A DNA stretch of 64,000 bases, taken from positions 14,583,001 through 14,647,000 of the forward strand of contig OX621265.1 of NCBI GenBank assembly GCA_951640165.1. The letters run 5' to 3'. Position 1 is the stretch's first letter. Each line of letters opens with the position of its first letter. Source of the stretch: Pseudoips prasinana. Lineage: Eukaryota > Arthropoda > Insecta > Lepidoptera > Nolidae. Shown here in pieces: positions 33,247 through 43,019 of the stretch. The notes below the pieces were generated by a model. The model was not told the origin of the DNA, did no database searches, and worked only from the letters and a program-made list of their open reading frames with translations. A program made the position numbers and the translations under genes.

Positions 33247-33380
33247 CTTCGAAGTAAATGCAGTCGTCTATTAAAATCTTCTCGGGTGACGCTGTACTCT
33301 TTGGTAAGGAGACATTTGTATAGCATTTCCTCTGTCACACCACAGCGGGCTGCCAGCAACACGTCCAGAAGCAGACGGAC
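33247..33380 (-). CDS. rols: rols/TANC-family protein, exon 14
   Basis: A 134-bp exon with acceptor CTTTTAG and donor GTAATT. It reads VRLLLDVLLAARCGVTEEML then YKCLLTKEYSVTREDF and NRRLHLLR. This fits the winged-helix-like part of the STAND ATPase module, where TANC proteins have a V-x-P-x-L-N-V-x-L-A-A-x-x-P-L-T segment. It starts on a codon boundary after exon 13 and ends with AG, completed to Arg by exon 15. In the genome 12.8 kb of satellite and transposons separate it from exon 15. Confidence 0.88.
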
Positions 33381-33517
33381 CTAAAAGAATACAGAAACGA
33401 AGTTTGTGAGTATGGATGTATGTTACTCTTTCACACAAAAACTACGGAATGGATTTTGATGAAACTTGGCAGTAAAAATAAATAAATAACAAAAGGTTTT
33501 TATTCACGACTTTAAAA

Positions 33518-34125
33518 AAAACCGGCCAAGTGCGAGTCGGACTCGCACATGAAGGGTTCCGTACCAGCAAGTATTTCAGTTGATTAAATGAAAGATAATT
33601 TGTGGTTTACGATTTATGACGTAGTGAAAAAAAACTACTTACTAGATCTCGTCCAAACCAATTTTTGTTGTTAGTTTTTATGGTAATGTGCATCATATAT
33701 TTTTATTAGTTTTATCATTCTCTTATTTTAGAAGTTACAGGGGGGGGGGGGACACTCATTTTACCACTTTGGAAGTGTCTCGCGCGCAAACTATTCAGTT
33801 AAGAAAAAAATGATATTAGAAACCTCAATATAATTTAGAAGACCTATCCATAGACACCCCACATGTGTGGGTACGATGAAAACAAATTTTTTGAGTTTCA
33901 GTTTTATGTATGGGGAACCCCCAAAATTATTAATCTTTTTTTATTTTTGTGTAAAATCTTAATGCGGTTCACAGAATACATCTACTTACCAAGTTTCAAC
34001 TGTATAGCTCTTATAGTTTCGGAAAAAGTGGCTGTGACATACGGACGGATAGTCAGACGGACAGACAGACAGATATGACGAATCTATAAGAGTTCCGTTT
34101 TTTGCCATTTGGCTACGGAACCCTA
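33518..34125 (-). repeat. Repeat G, copy 2, inserted in repeat F
   Basis: Inverted relative of 17,513-18,122, with AACCGGCCAAGTGCGAGTCG at one end and TACGGAACCCT at the other, and a poly(G) tract at 33,738-33,749. It splits a family F repeat: F's start (TTTTTATTCACGACTTTAAA) ends at its left edge, and F goes on at 34,126 with AGCGCTTGTAAATAGTCAGA. TAAAAA borders both sides and may be the target duplication. Confidence 0.75.
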
Positions 34126-34423
34126 AAAAGCGCTTGTAAATAGTCAGAACATGTTTGTAGTAATATAATTAAGTATACATAATATTTTTTTATGTTGTTG
34201 ATTTAATTCAAATGTAATTTATTTTAGCTTTATGTCATTATGTTATGTTTTTGTGTAAATTCAGATACAAGTTACTTGTTTATGAATAAATAAAATGTAA
34301 TGAAAATAACATCAGTACGTCGGTAGACGGCAAACCTACCGCGCGCATAATATTGTTGCTACTAGCTACAAGTTATAAATCTACTGACTGCGTATCTCAA
34401 AGTTTTTTTTTTAATTCTCTATA

Positions 34424-35383
34424 ATGGCAACTTGCAAGCGCTGCAATGCTGAAGTAAGGGATGGTGTTACGTGTTCTATGTGCATGGACCAGTTTGATAT
34501 TCCTTGTTCGGGCTTGACCGAAGCAGGCTGGAGAAAAATGGGTGAAGACAGAAGAAACACTTGGAAATGCGGTGACTGTAGGACCAAGGTAGGACCCAGC
34601 CCACGACCTAATGCTGCGAAGAAAGATACGGATTGCATCCTCGCGGAGCTAAAACGGCTATCTGCACAAATGGAAGCACTGCCGGCGCTAATGGAGAACT
34701 TAAAAGCTTTACAAGCAGAAATTGTTGAACTTAAAACCATCAAAACAGAGTTCTTGGAGTTGAAATCTTCTCTTGAATTTACGCAACGTTCGACAGAAAC
34801 TTTAGAAACCAAGGTATCGACTATCGAGGTAGAACTGAATTCTTTGAAAACGATGAAAGAAGAACTCACAATGTTACAAACGCGCTGCATCAAGTTAGAA
34901 GTGCACCAACGCGAAAGTGAGCAGAGGTCTCGTATGAACAATGTAGAAATCAAAGGTGTGCCCTATTCCGACGGAGAAAACCTATTTGAGATAGTTGAAA
35001 AACTTGGTAAAATTATTAACTGCCAAATTCCTAAAGAGAAAATAAACTACATAGCGAGAGTACCAATGAGAAATGATACTAATATGAAAAATATAATATG
35101 CTCACTACTTAATAGTTACACGAAGAACGACTTTGTGGCAGCTGCGAGAAAATTAAAAACGTTGAACACAGGTGACCTGGGTCTAAAGGGCAACAGCAGA
35201 ATATATGTCAACGACCATCTAACGCTAGAAAATAAATTATTACTGAACAAAACTAAGTCCTTCGCCAAGGAAAGAGGCTTTGAATTTGTGTGGGTTACTG
35301 GCAGTAAAATATTTTTGAGGAAGAATCAAACTTCGCCTAAACACCGTATTTCAACGGAAAATGATTTAAAAAAGTTTTTTTAA
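34424..35383 (+). CDS. LINE D ORF1, PHD-like zinc finger and coiled coil, 319 aa
   Basis: An RNA-binding/chaperone-type ORF1 by position. Residues 4-50 contain a Cys-rich finger (CKRC, CSMC, then WKCGDC) of the PHD-like type often found in CR1-group ORF1 proteins. Residues about 70-165 are a leucine-rich coiled coil (repeated L-K-x-L and E-L-K). The C-terminal part (NNVEIKGVPYSDGENLF, then YVNDHLTLENKLLL) resembles the FP25-like domain of insect LINE ORF1s. The start is the first ATG, directly after a T-rich leader. It is 426 bp upstream of ORF2. Confidence 0.85.
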   Translation: MATCKRCNAEVRDGVTCSMCMDQFDIPCSGLTEAGWRKMGEDRRNTWKCGDCRTKVGPSPRPNAAKKDTDCILAELKRLSAQMEALPALMENLKALQAEIVELKTIKTEFLELKSSLEFTQRSTETLETKVSTIEVELNSLKTMKEELTMLQTRCIKLEVHQRESEQRSRMNNVEIKGVPYSDGENLFEIVEKLGKIINCQIPKEKINYIARVPMRNDTNMKNIICSLLNSYTKNDFVAAARKLKTLNTGDLGLKGNSRIYVNDHLTLENKLLLNKTKSFAKERGFEFVWVTGSKIFLRKNQTSPKHRISTENDLKKFF

Positions 35384-35809
35384 GTAATTCATCATGTCGA
35401 TTCTCTGGCATCGTTTACCAACACCCTGGCTTACATAGTTTGAGAACCACAGGTACCTATTTTTTACTTGCAATTATTAGCTGCCGGCCTTTTGTTCGCT
35501 CATTAGTGAAAGACGACCATTCAATATTTTTATGCTATAGAAATAATATACGCTATTGCTATGAGTTTAATGTCGATTCTTGTCTATCATTTAGGATGCA
35601 TTTTATTAAAGAAAAATATATTTCTATTTTTATTACTAAGATAGGATATCGCTATTTTAGACTTAATGTACAATTGCATACAGCTCAAAATGACTGTTCC
35701 CTGCTATCATTTCTTATCTACAATGACCGGCGTTTTTTCTATATTAAGTTGAATGCACCTGCTATTTTTATCTTTTTGCTTATAGTAATGCTAATAACGT
35801 TAAATTACG

Positions 35810-38719
35810 ATGGCGCCTATTAGTGTTTATTATCAGAACGTGCGAGGATTGCGGACTAAAACATCTGATTTTCTTAGAAACGTGTACATTAATAATTTCG
35901 ACATAATTTGTATATCCGAAACATGGCTAGTTGATAGTATCGCAGATTCCGAGTTATTTGACGGTAGGTATGTCGTGTGGAGACGCGATAGAAATTATAA
36001 AAACACTAATCAAGCTCTAGGAGGTGGTGTGCTAATTGCCGTAAGACGGGAATTAGCAGCCACTGGCATGTGTGAGTGGTGTTCATCCGCAGAGGATATG
36101 TGGGTTACCTTAACACTACACCAAAAAAAGCCTAAAGTATCTTATAAGATTCACATATGTGTAGTGTATATTTGCGCGCAAAATCTTGGTAACGCACTGG
36201 TAACTCAATTATCAAACTTCACGAATAACTTAACCGATATTGTCTTCAAGCATCCCCCAGATAAATTCCTGATCGTAGGTGATTTTAACCAACCCAATAT
36301 AACCTGGCAAACGACAGGGTATAATTTCTTGTCTCCCAGTAATGTACAAGGTTATATACAGACGAATGTAATGGACAGCTTTACTATGTGCAGTCTGTCA
36401 CAATACAACCGACACCGTAACTGTAACGATAGAATACTGGATTTAGTTTTGTCCAACAGTGACGTAGATGTAGCTCTCTCCAGCGATCCGCTGGTTCCCG
36501 AGGACCCTCACCACCGCGCTTTGTGTGTTTCTGTTGATTTCGTGCAACTCCACAACCTATCGGTCTGCTCCCGTGTTAAATTTATATATAACCAAGCCGA
36601 TTATAACTCGATAGCAAACGAAATAAACAATATTGACTGGCAGTCGGAATTAAATCGCGGGTCGCTGGAGGATGCTACTGCTTACCTATACAATACCCTA
36701 GACAGATTGCGAAATAGTTACATACCTACCAAAACTATTATCCCGCGAAACCATTATCCCCCATGGTATAGGAGCCCTTTAATAAAAATCATCAAAGAAA
36801 AAGCTAAATATCATAAAAAATATAAAAAATACGGCAATTTAAACGATCTCCAGTCTTTCACTGTACTGAGACAGCGGGCCAAAGAAATTGAAAACGAAAT
36901 GTTCGATAATTATATAATGAATATTGAATCAAACATCACTAAAGACCCACGAGCCTTCTGGCAATACGTAAAGTCCAAAAAACAGTCCAATACATATCCA
37001 TCAATCCTAAAATATAAAGGACAGACCTCGAGTGGTGGAGAGGAGATTTGTAATATGTTCGGGGAGTACTTCCATTCCAATTTTCTGCAGGCCAACCATA
37101 CACATGGCAATATATCTGACTACTCTCTGAACAACACCTATCGGCCACAGGGGGATGTTTCAGAAGCTAGCTCAATAGATGTTCAGCAAGAAGAAGTCTA
37201 CAAGCTCTTCAAACACCTCGACCTAAAAAAAGGTGCTGGACCTGATAATATTCCCCCTGTTTTCATCTATAATTGCGCCAAGTCCCTTACCATCCCCCTC
37301 TCCATCCTATACAAGCGATCCCTTAATACTGGAGTCGTGCCAGTTATCTGGAAATCGGCTTATATAACACCTGTCCATAAAAAAGGACCGAAGGATGATG
37401 TGCAAAATGACCGGCCAATCTCTAAGCTATGCGTATTTGCCAAAACACTTGAAAAAATTATTCATAAACAACTTTATTCGGCTATTAAATTGAGTCTCAG
37501 TGATCATCAACATGGATTTATTAAGGGTCGCTCCACCACATCTAACCTCATAGTAGCCAGTGACTATATATCAGAACACATGTCTCATGGGTCACAAGTG
37601 GATGTTATATACACTGACTACACAAAATGTTTCGATCGTATAGACCATTTTATATTAAAGCGTAAATTATCACTGATGGGTATAAGAGGTGATTTATATA
37701 GATGGTTCGTATCGTATATTGAAAATAGGAGTCAAACTGTGGTGCTGAACGGTTACTCTTCGCGATCAATGGATGTTACCTCAGGAATACCGCAGGGATC
37801 CTTATTAGGGCCCCTATTGTTCAACATCTTCATAAACGATGTCGTATCCTGCTTTCTTAGCTCAAAAATTATATTATATGCGGATGACATGAAGATTATG
37901 GGTAAAATATCGTCTTATGAAGCCGCTATCTCTTTTCAAAATGATCTGGACCGTTTTAATTCATACTGCATTGAAAACCACCTCGATCTCAACATTGATA
38001 AGTGCTACGTGTTATCTTTCACTCGTAAACCCAACCCGATTAATTACGATTATAGACTCGCGGCTACAGTTATTACGAGAGTGAATACTGTCAGGGACTT
38101 GGGAGTGACATTTGATTCCAAGTTGATCTTTGATTCACACGTGGACAACATAATTAATAGAGCTTCCAAAGCGTTAGGTTTCATTTTCAGACTTTCAGCA
38201 GATTTTAAAAACATTAAGACTCTCAAAATACTATATTGTGCTTACGTCCGTAGTCTACTCGAATACGCTTCTCAGGTATGGAACCCCAGATATGACACAT
38301 ATATAGTAAGGTTAGAAAACATTCAAAGGAAATTCTTAAGGTACATTCAATATCGGGCTAAAACCTATCTACCTAACTACACAAGTCGCTGCAGTAAGTT
38401 CCACATGCTTCCTCTACAGGAGCGCAGGAAAATAGCTGATGTCTCACTATTATTTAAACTCATGAATGGTTCAATGGATGTCACTGAGCTGATGAACAAA
38501 ATAGGCCTTCGCGTACCCTTAGCATTCCTAAGACGACATAATTTATTGAACACCCCTACCACCAAAAGCAACTACAGACAAAATGCTTTTTTGATAAGGG
38601 CAAGTCGTTTGTACAACACTGAATGCCAGACAGTCGACATTGATATATTTCATACAAGTGTCTCAAACCTGAAAAGGACTATGTGTAATAATTTCTTTGA
38701 GTCACAGTGTTCTCAGTAG
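35810..38719 (+). CDS. LINE D ORF2, endonuclease-reverse transcriptase, 969 aa
   Basis: N-terminal endonuclease: VYYQNVRGLRTK, ICISETWL, LIVGDFNQPNI and RILDLVLSN, with catalytic Glu and Asp/Asn present. RT domain from about residue 470: KGAGPDNIPP, DRPISKLCVFAKTLEKI, VIYTDYTKCFDRIDHFI, GIPQGSLLGPLLFNIFIND and IILYADDMKIM. The C-terminal thumb/connection runs to the stop. No stop or frameshift, which is unusual in this window. It would nick target DNA and prime reverse transcription of its own RNA. Confidence 0.9.
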   Translation: MAPISVYYQNVRGLRTKTSDFLRNVYINNFDIICISETWLVDSIADSELFDGRYVVWRRDRNYKNTNQALGGGVLIAVRRELAATGMCEWCSSAEDMWVTLTLHQKKPKVSYKIHICVVYICAQNLGNALVTQLSNFTNNLTDIVFKHPPDKFLIVGDFNQPNITWQTTGYNFLSPSNVQGYIQTNVMDSFTMCSLSQYNRHRNCNDRILDLVLSNSDVDVALSSDPLVPEDPHHRALCVSVDFVQLHNLSVCSRVKFIYNQADYNSIANEINNIDWQSELNRGSLEDATAYLYNTLDRLRNSYIPTKTIIPRNHYPPWYRSPLIKIIKEKAKYHKKYKKYGNLNDLQSFTVLRQRAKEIENEMFDNYIMNIESNITKDPRAFWQYVKSKKQSNTYPSILKYKGQTSSGGEEICNMFGEYFHSNFLQANHTHGNISDYSLNNTYRPQGDVSEASSIDVQQEEVYKLFKHLDLKKGAGPDNIPPVFIYNCAKSLTIPLSILYKRSLNTGVVPVIWKSAYITPVHKKGPKDDVQNDRPISKLCVFAKTLEKIIHKQLYSAIKLSLSDHQHGFIKGRSTTSNLIVASDYISEHMSHGSQVDVIYTDYTKCFDRIDHFILKRKLSLMGIRGDLYRWFVSYIENRSQTVVLNGYSSRSMDVTSGIPQGSLLGPLLFNIFINDVVSCFLSSKIILYADDMKIMGKISSYEAAISFQNDLDRFNSYCIENHLDLNIDKCYVLSFTRKPNPINYDYRLAATVITRVNTVRDLGVTFDSKLIFDSHVDNIINRASKALGFIFRLSADFKNIKTLKILYCAYVRSLLEYASQVWNPRYDTYIVRLENIQRKFLRYIQYRAKTYLPNYTSRCSKFHMLPLQERRKIADVSLLFKLMNGSMDVTELMNKIGLRVPLAFLRRHNLLNTPTTKSNYRQNAFLIRASRLYNTECQTVDIDIFHTSVSNLKRTMCNNFFESQCSQ

Positions 38720-38905
38720 ATTTTTTAGATTTTTTAAAATAGTAATTTAGTAATAGGTATAGGTATGCTGTTTATTGTATATTTGTAATATGTATACAAT
38801 TTATTTATTTGTGAAAACTTGTAATTGGCCATCTTTTGTATAACTTCAAGAATTTGTGTAACTTATTAGCTGTAAGTTTTCTAAATTTGAAAATAAAATA
38901 AATAA

Positions 38906-39440
38906 AATAAAATTTCTAGTTACATAGATATTTAGTTACACGGATTGTATGAAAACATTTATAAAAAATATTTTATAAATAGGAATGATATTTCGCTAGC
39001 TTGTATTAAGTAATATAGCTTATATATCCGAATAACATATAGACTATAATTTACTAAGTTTATGGCCGGTAAAATTGCAGAGCACATCTAGTAAAAATAA
39101 AATAAAAACGGCTTTTATTAGCATAGACTTTAAAAAGCGCTTTTAAATTGTCGGAATATGAATACTATTACAGATTAACTATATATGTACATAATTCGAG
39201 GTATAAATAGATTATAAAGTCGTGATTTATATCATATATAATTATAATTAAATTTAAGATTACAATGATTTAGGTAAATAGCTTTTTCTTCAAGTTATTG
39301 TGAAATTGGGTATTTAAAATTGTTTAAATACTAATTGTAAATACTTATAGTTTTAGATACATTTTACTACAGTACTAGTACTAGTTTTAGATATATTTTC
39401 ATAGGTTAATGTGAGCCAAAATGGCGCACTTGGTAATTAA
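38906..39440. repeat. Family F repeat (right half) and a second degenerate F copy
   Basis: From 38,906 to about 39,060 the sequence continues the F copy broken by LINE D (TTACATAGATATTTAGTTAC, ATTGTATGAAAACATTTATA). A further degenerate copy begins at 39,105 with ACGGCTTTTATTAGCATAGA and AAAAAGCGCTTTTAAATTGT. A Helitron-like end scrap (GAGCACATCTAGTA) lies between them. Confidence 0.6.
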
Positions 39441-39467
39441 ATTTAAATAGTTTACTTACAAGGGTTT

Positions 39468-39965
39468 GTGCTTTCTTCAAGACATTTTCAAATATTTCAA
39501 ACTAGGAGGTATTTAATGCTTCAATGGATTATGGTCGGGTACAATCAGCTGAGGGTGCGGAGAGAGTTTACCCTGGTCGCGTGCCTGATTAGGGTGCTGC
39601 GTGGCCTTGAGCATCACCCGAAGCTGTTACAACAACTGGGCCTATGTGTGCCGGATTGCTATGTGAGGAGGAGACGAAAACCGCCATTGTTAGCCGTGCC
39701 TACTGCTAGGACCAATCTTTTAGCAAAGGCTCCCCTTACTCGTGCGATCCGTACTATAAATAGGGTCCATGACCGGATAGATATACTGACCTGTACCAAG
39801 AGTGAATTCGCAAAGTATACTTTGTGTTATTAATTCTATTTGATTTTATGTACCTATTAGATAAGATTTATAATATGTTTGCTTTTATATACACACTATC
39901 GCATTAGGTCTACCCTGTAATGATTATGTGTTAAGGAGCTGATAAATAAATAAATAAATAAATAA
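39468..39965 (+). pseudogene. LINE ORF2 C-terminal end and tail
   Basis: A frame of 121 codons ends at 39,833 with ...YTLCY. Its PLTRAIRTINRVHDRIDILT and RRRRKPPLLAVP are typical of the last 100 residues of Jockey-type ORF2 proteins. The 3' end is an (AAAT)n tail at 39,940-39,966. It is 5' truncated, and the family is not one of A, B or D as far as I can tell. Confidence 0.65.
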
Positions 39966-40232
39966 ATTTCTTATATACAAGGTGTGAAATAAATATAGTA
40001 TATTAAGAAGCTTATTTGCCTATGAAACAAATGACTGCTTTAATCTATTAAACTATTTTTGGCATTTCTAAAACCGATTTTCTTTAGTTTGTTCAGTTTC
40101 ATGGGTACATTGCACTTCCGAATTATGTAACAACTTGTATTTACGACCGACGCGAAACATTTGTTTAACCTATACCTTTAGAGCAAATCTTGATTATTAG
40201 ATCAAAGGAAATACTTGCCAGACACATTAATA

Positions 40233-40497
40233 GCGTCGGTCACCGTAGCCTAGTTGGTAGTGCTCCTGCCTACGAAGCTGGTGGTCCTGGATTCGAATCC
40301 CGGTAAGTGAAAATATTTTTGTGATGAGCACGAATATTTGTTTCTGAGTCATGGATGTTTTCTATGTATATAAGTATTTATCTATCTATATAAGTATGTA
40401 TATCGTCGCCTGGTACCCATAGTACAAGCTTTGCTTAGTTTGGGGCTAGGATGATCTGTGTGACATTGTCCAAGATATATTATTATTATTATTTTTG
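40233..40497 (+). mobile_element. tRNA-derived SINE, family 1
   Basis: The best-preserved copy: head GTCACCGTAGCCTAGTTGG, B box GGATTCGAATCC, body GATGAGCACGAATATTTG and 3' domain AGTACAAGCTTTGCTTAG, ending in (ATT)n. It lies about 140 bp from rols exon 13. Confidence 0.85.
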
Positions 40498-40633
40498 TAT
40501 GATCGCAGCAGATCTTTTGTGTTTAATGTACAAATTACGTCGTAATAACTTTATTCTGTGATTATAACATATATACTTAAATAATCTCTGAATCAATATT
40601 CAAGCCATGGTGATTAGTAGTTTTATTGTTTAC

Positions 40634-40756
40634 CTTAGTAAATCGTCTACCGTGGAACAGTCGCTGTGCCAACCATAGGTACAGTCCGTTGAGCGTGCCA
40701 GGAATCTCGCGGATTTCACGAAGGGCTATAAATCCGTCCGCTACTCCATCTAGCAC
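40634..40756 (-). CDS. rols: rols/TANC-family protein, exon 13
   Basis: A 123-bp exon (41 codons, both ends on codon boundaries) with acceptor TTCTGCAG and donor GTAAAC. It reads [20 protein letters not shown] then [21 protein letters not shown]. The I-P-G-T-L-x-G-L-Y-x-W-L-x-Q-R-L-F pattern is characteristic of the TANC STAND domain (the P-x-x-L-x-x-x-Y segment shared by STAND ATPases). Being in phase 0, it could be skipped without a frameshift. Confidence 0.9.
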
Positions 40757-40809
40757 CTGCAGAATGTTAACATATTTAAAAAATATATTTTAAGAATTCA
40801 GTTCAAATA

Positions 40810-41060
40810 CCAGAAAACGTTAGAAAAATAAAAATAAAAACGTTTTATACAATATTTTACAAAACATCTTTTAAAACGCCAATAGTTTTAGAACACATCA
40901 AAAATATTACAAAACATCAAAAGTTTAACAAAACGTCAAAAGTTTAACAAAACGTCAAAAGTATTACAAAACGTAAAAAGTATTACAAAACGTCACCAAT
41001 TCTCCAAGACGTTAAATGTTTTAATAAACGTCAATAGTTTCACAATACGTCAATGAAATG
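40810..41060. repeat. Degenerate 19-bp minisatellite in intron 12
   Basis: Repeats of ACAAAACGTCAAAAGTTTA and variants, clearest between 40,915 and 41,000 and fading on both sides. The period is 18-20 bp. No coding role is seen. It fills the intron between exons 13 and 12 together with the MITE at 41,219. Confidence 0.75.
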
Positions 41061-41218
41061 TCATACATTTTCAAAATGATTGAAATTTATCTAGTTAGTC
41101 AATTTGATTAAGCATTCTAAGCCATTAACTTCTCTTAGTGGCACTAGACAAGGTCTAAGAACATCATTGACAGTGCTGAAAAACTGAGTCATTTGCCGGC
41201 TACACTAGACCAAATATA

Positions 41219-41594
41219 CAGACTGGCCCAGGAGTTGACGTTCAAACGCAAAATTTAGATACTTTATGATGAGGGGTATCCGAATCACCTCCATGTACGT
41301 TTTACAATTTGCGTAATTACTCTAGTATCTATCAATTTATAATTTTCGAGATATAATTTTTTTAATGATTTTTTTGTAAATCTCACCTAACATCAGTTTT
41401 CGACTTTTTTCTCGTTTTGAACTGACATAGAATTTATTCGAAATGACTAAATTATGGTTTGAGCCCAGGGCTCATAAATTTTCAAAGTATCAGAAAAACG
41501 CAAAATCGTAGAACATACATGGGGGTGATTCGGATACCCCTCATCATAAAGTATCTAAATTTTCCGTTTGAACGTCAACTCCTCGGCCACCCTG
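41219..41594. mobile_element. 376-bp MITE with ~75-bp TIRs and TA targets
   Basis: Ends CAGACTGGCCCAGGAGTTGA and, in complement, CAGGGTGGCCGAGGAGTTGA. The arms share GATACTTTATGATGAGGGGT and ATCCGAATCACC. TA at 41,217-41,218 and 41,595-41,596 fits a TA target duplication, as in Tc1/mariner derivatives. No ORF. It ends 38 bp from exon 12. Confidence 0.85.
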
Positions 41595-41631
41595 TACAAC
41601 AGAAAGAAGAAACTGCTTTCTAAAGCATTAC

Positions 41632-41731
41632 CTTCTCCAAGTACAGAAGGCAGCCATCACTTTTGATTCGTAAATGGTCGAGTGCTGCCGCCGCCGCCGC
41701 AGCAGCCGTCGAATCACTCGACACTCGCGCC
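41632..41731 (-). CDS. rols: rols/TANC-family protein, exon 12
   Basis: A 100-bp exon with acceptor TTTGCCAG and donor GTAATG. It reads ARVSSDSTAAAAAAAALDHL then RIKSDGCLLYLEK, with a run of eight alanines encoded by mixed GCN codons. The LRIKSDGCLLYLEK end matches the L-x-I-K-S-x-G-C-x-L-Y-L-E-K stretch of TANC proteins. The alanine run lies where relatives have a polar loop, so the region tolerates expansion. The exon starts with one base completing Arg and ends on a codon boundary. Confidence 0.88.
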
Positions 41732-41789
41732 CTGGCAAATAAACATAGCAAATAGTATACAAAAGTTAAAGCGAAACGATAAAGACATA

Positions 41790-42560
41790 TCTATCCATGT
41801 TTGCTGGAGGGTTCCGTACTACCATTAACTTTATTAGCCAATACTCTTCATATTGAATAGGGAATGTTATCAATGTCCAACTGTATGGCTCTACAATCTT
41901 CATCAGAATTAACTTCCGCAAACAGTTTAAGATCGTCAGCTTAAATATGGTCAATGCTTAATAAATTAAGCATTGACCATATTAAAGGACGGTAGGAAGG
42001 TCGTTAACCATAATTAGAAATAATAGTGGCCCAAGTATCAAACCCTGACTAACTCCAGAACAAGTGTGATAGTGCTGAGACTCGTATACACCAAGTCTGA
42101 CAAACTGCTGGCGGTCGCGGAGATAGGTCTGCGACGAGTTGTAACAGTTCAGGAGCAAAACCAATAAACTGAAGTTTAGCCAACAGTATATCGTTATTGA
42201 CCCTATCACACGCTTTCCGAAAGTCTAAATAAAGAACTTCGACTGTTTTTTTCAATTCTAGCAGATATAAAGTATACTAGAGTAGTTTGCTGGAGATGAT
42301 AATATTGCAATCGGTCGATACCCTTGAACTTTAGATTTGTCGGAACATTTTGGTATCGGATTGACCCTAGATAGTTTCTATTGTGGTGGGTATTCTCCGG
42401 GATGTATAGCTAAGTTAGGCATAAAGCATAGTGGTACACTAAGGCATTTAATATGTTCTACCACCACCGGCGGAATGCCAACTGGCCCGATAGAACTATT
42501 TGAGAACATCTCGAGCTTGTAAGTGCGAGGTGTTCTTACGTGGTGAGAAGCAGATTCAAT
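41790..42560 (-). pseudogene. LINE RT fragment with a hairpin at the YADD site
   Basis: On the minus strand and in several frames: LYLDFRKACDRVNNDILL, FVRLGVYESQHYHTCSGVSQ, GLILGPLLFLIMVNDLPTVL, then ADDLKLFAEVNSDEDC. Between NDLPTVL and ADDLKLF lies a perfect palindrome (41,944-41,983; 19-bp arms, 2-bp loop). Both 5' and 3' ends are lost. Located in intron 11. Confidence 0.75.
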
Positions 42561-42765
42561 GTGCAATAGACGATGAATATGTTGTCTACTAACGTACAAT
42601 ATTGAGACATTTGATAGATAGGTAATAAATGGTCACGTCATTTTATAACAAAATACGTTCATGTTTTCTGTAATCTGTAACTAAAGAACTATTTTATTAG
42701 AATTTTACTGCAGCTCGACCAGCATCACCTAGCGGAACTATATGTATATGTATATGTAGGCGTAC

Positions 42766-42865
42766 CGCAAGCGCGGCTGCGTGTCGAGGCGCGCCAGCAC
42801 GTAGCGCTGCACGTCGGCCGACACGTGCGCGCGCTGCAGCTCGTCCAGCGTCACCTTGCGGAACC
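42766..42865 (-). CDS. rols: rols/TANC-family protein, exon 11
   Basis: A 100-bp, very GC-rich exon with acceptor CGGCAG and donor GTACGC. It reads G-FRKVTLDELQRAHVSADVQR then YVLARLDTQPRL-R. The pattern L-x-x-x-V-x-x-D-V-Q-x-Y-x-L-A-R-L-D follows the sensor segment in the TANC ATPase domain. It begins with two bases completing the Gly left by exon 10 and ends with two bases of Arg. Its GC content contrasts sharply with the AT-rich intron, as with exons 12 and 15. Confidence 0.88.
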
Positions 42866-43019
42866 CTGCCGAACAAAACCCATACTCAGTATTAAGACCA
42901 TTAGAAATATCAAAGCATGAACATAGAGTCTGTAGATGTAACCAAAGGCGCAGGACCTGACTCAATCGCTCCATTTTTTTTATAAAATACTCGATTAAAT
43001 ATCCAAACCTCTTCTTATA

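Larger units (their letters stand above)
34184..38905 (+). mobile_element. LINE D, two-ORF non-LTR retrotransposon with intact ORFs
   Basis: Two uninterrupted ORFs in the usual order lie between halves of a family F repeat (left half ends near 34,184 at GTATACATAATA, right half resumes near 38,906 at TTCTAGTTACATAG). The 3' end has an AAATAAAATAAATAAAATAA tail. The first ~120 bp (34,190-34,305) resemble another LINE 3' end, so the true 5' start may be near 34,305. Both ORFs being open suggests a recent insertion. Confidence 0.8.

Noticed and set aside
35440..35823. 127-codon frame between LINE ORFs as a third gene
   Set aside because: No recognisable domain and AT-rich composition make chance likely; kept only as a low-interest finding.
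40233..40310. Functional tRNA genes at the SINE heads (also 6,360-6,425; 44,770; 48,720; 51,380-51,450; 62,990)
   Set aside because: A and B boxes are present but the cloverleaf stems do not pair fully and the heads are fused to SINE bodies that recur elsewhere.
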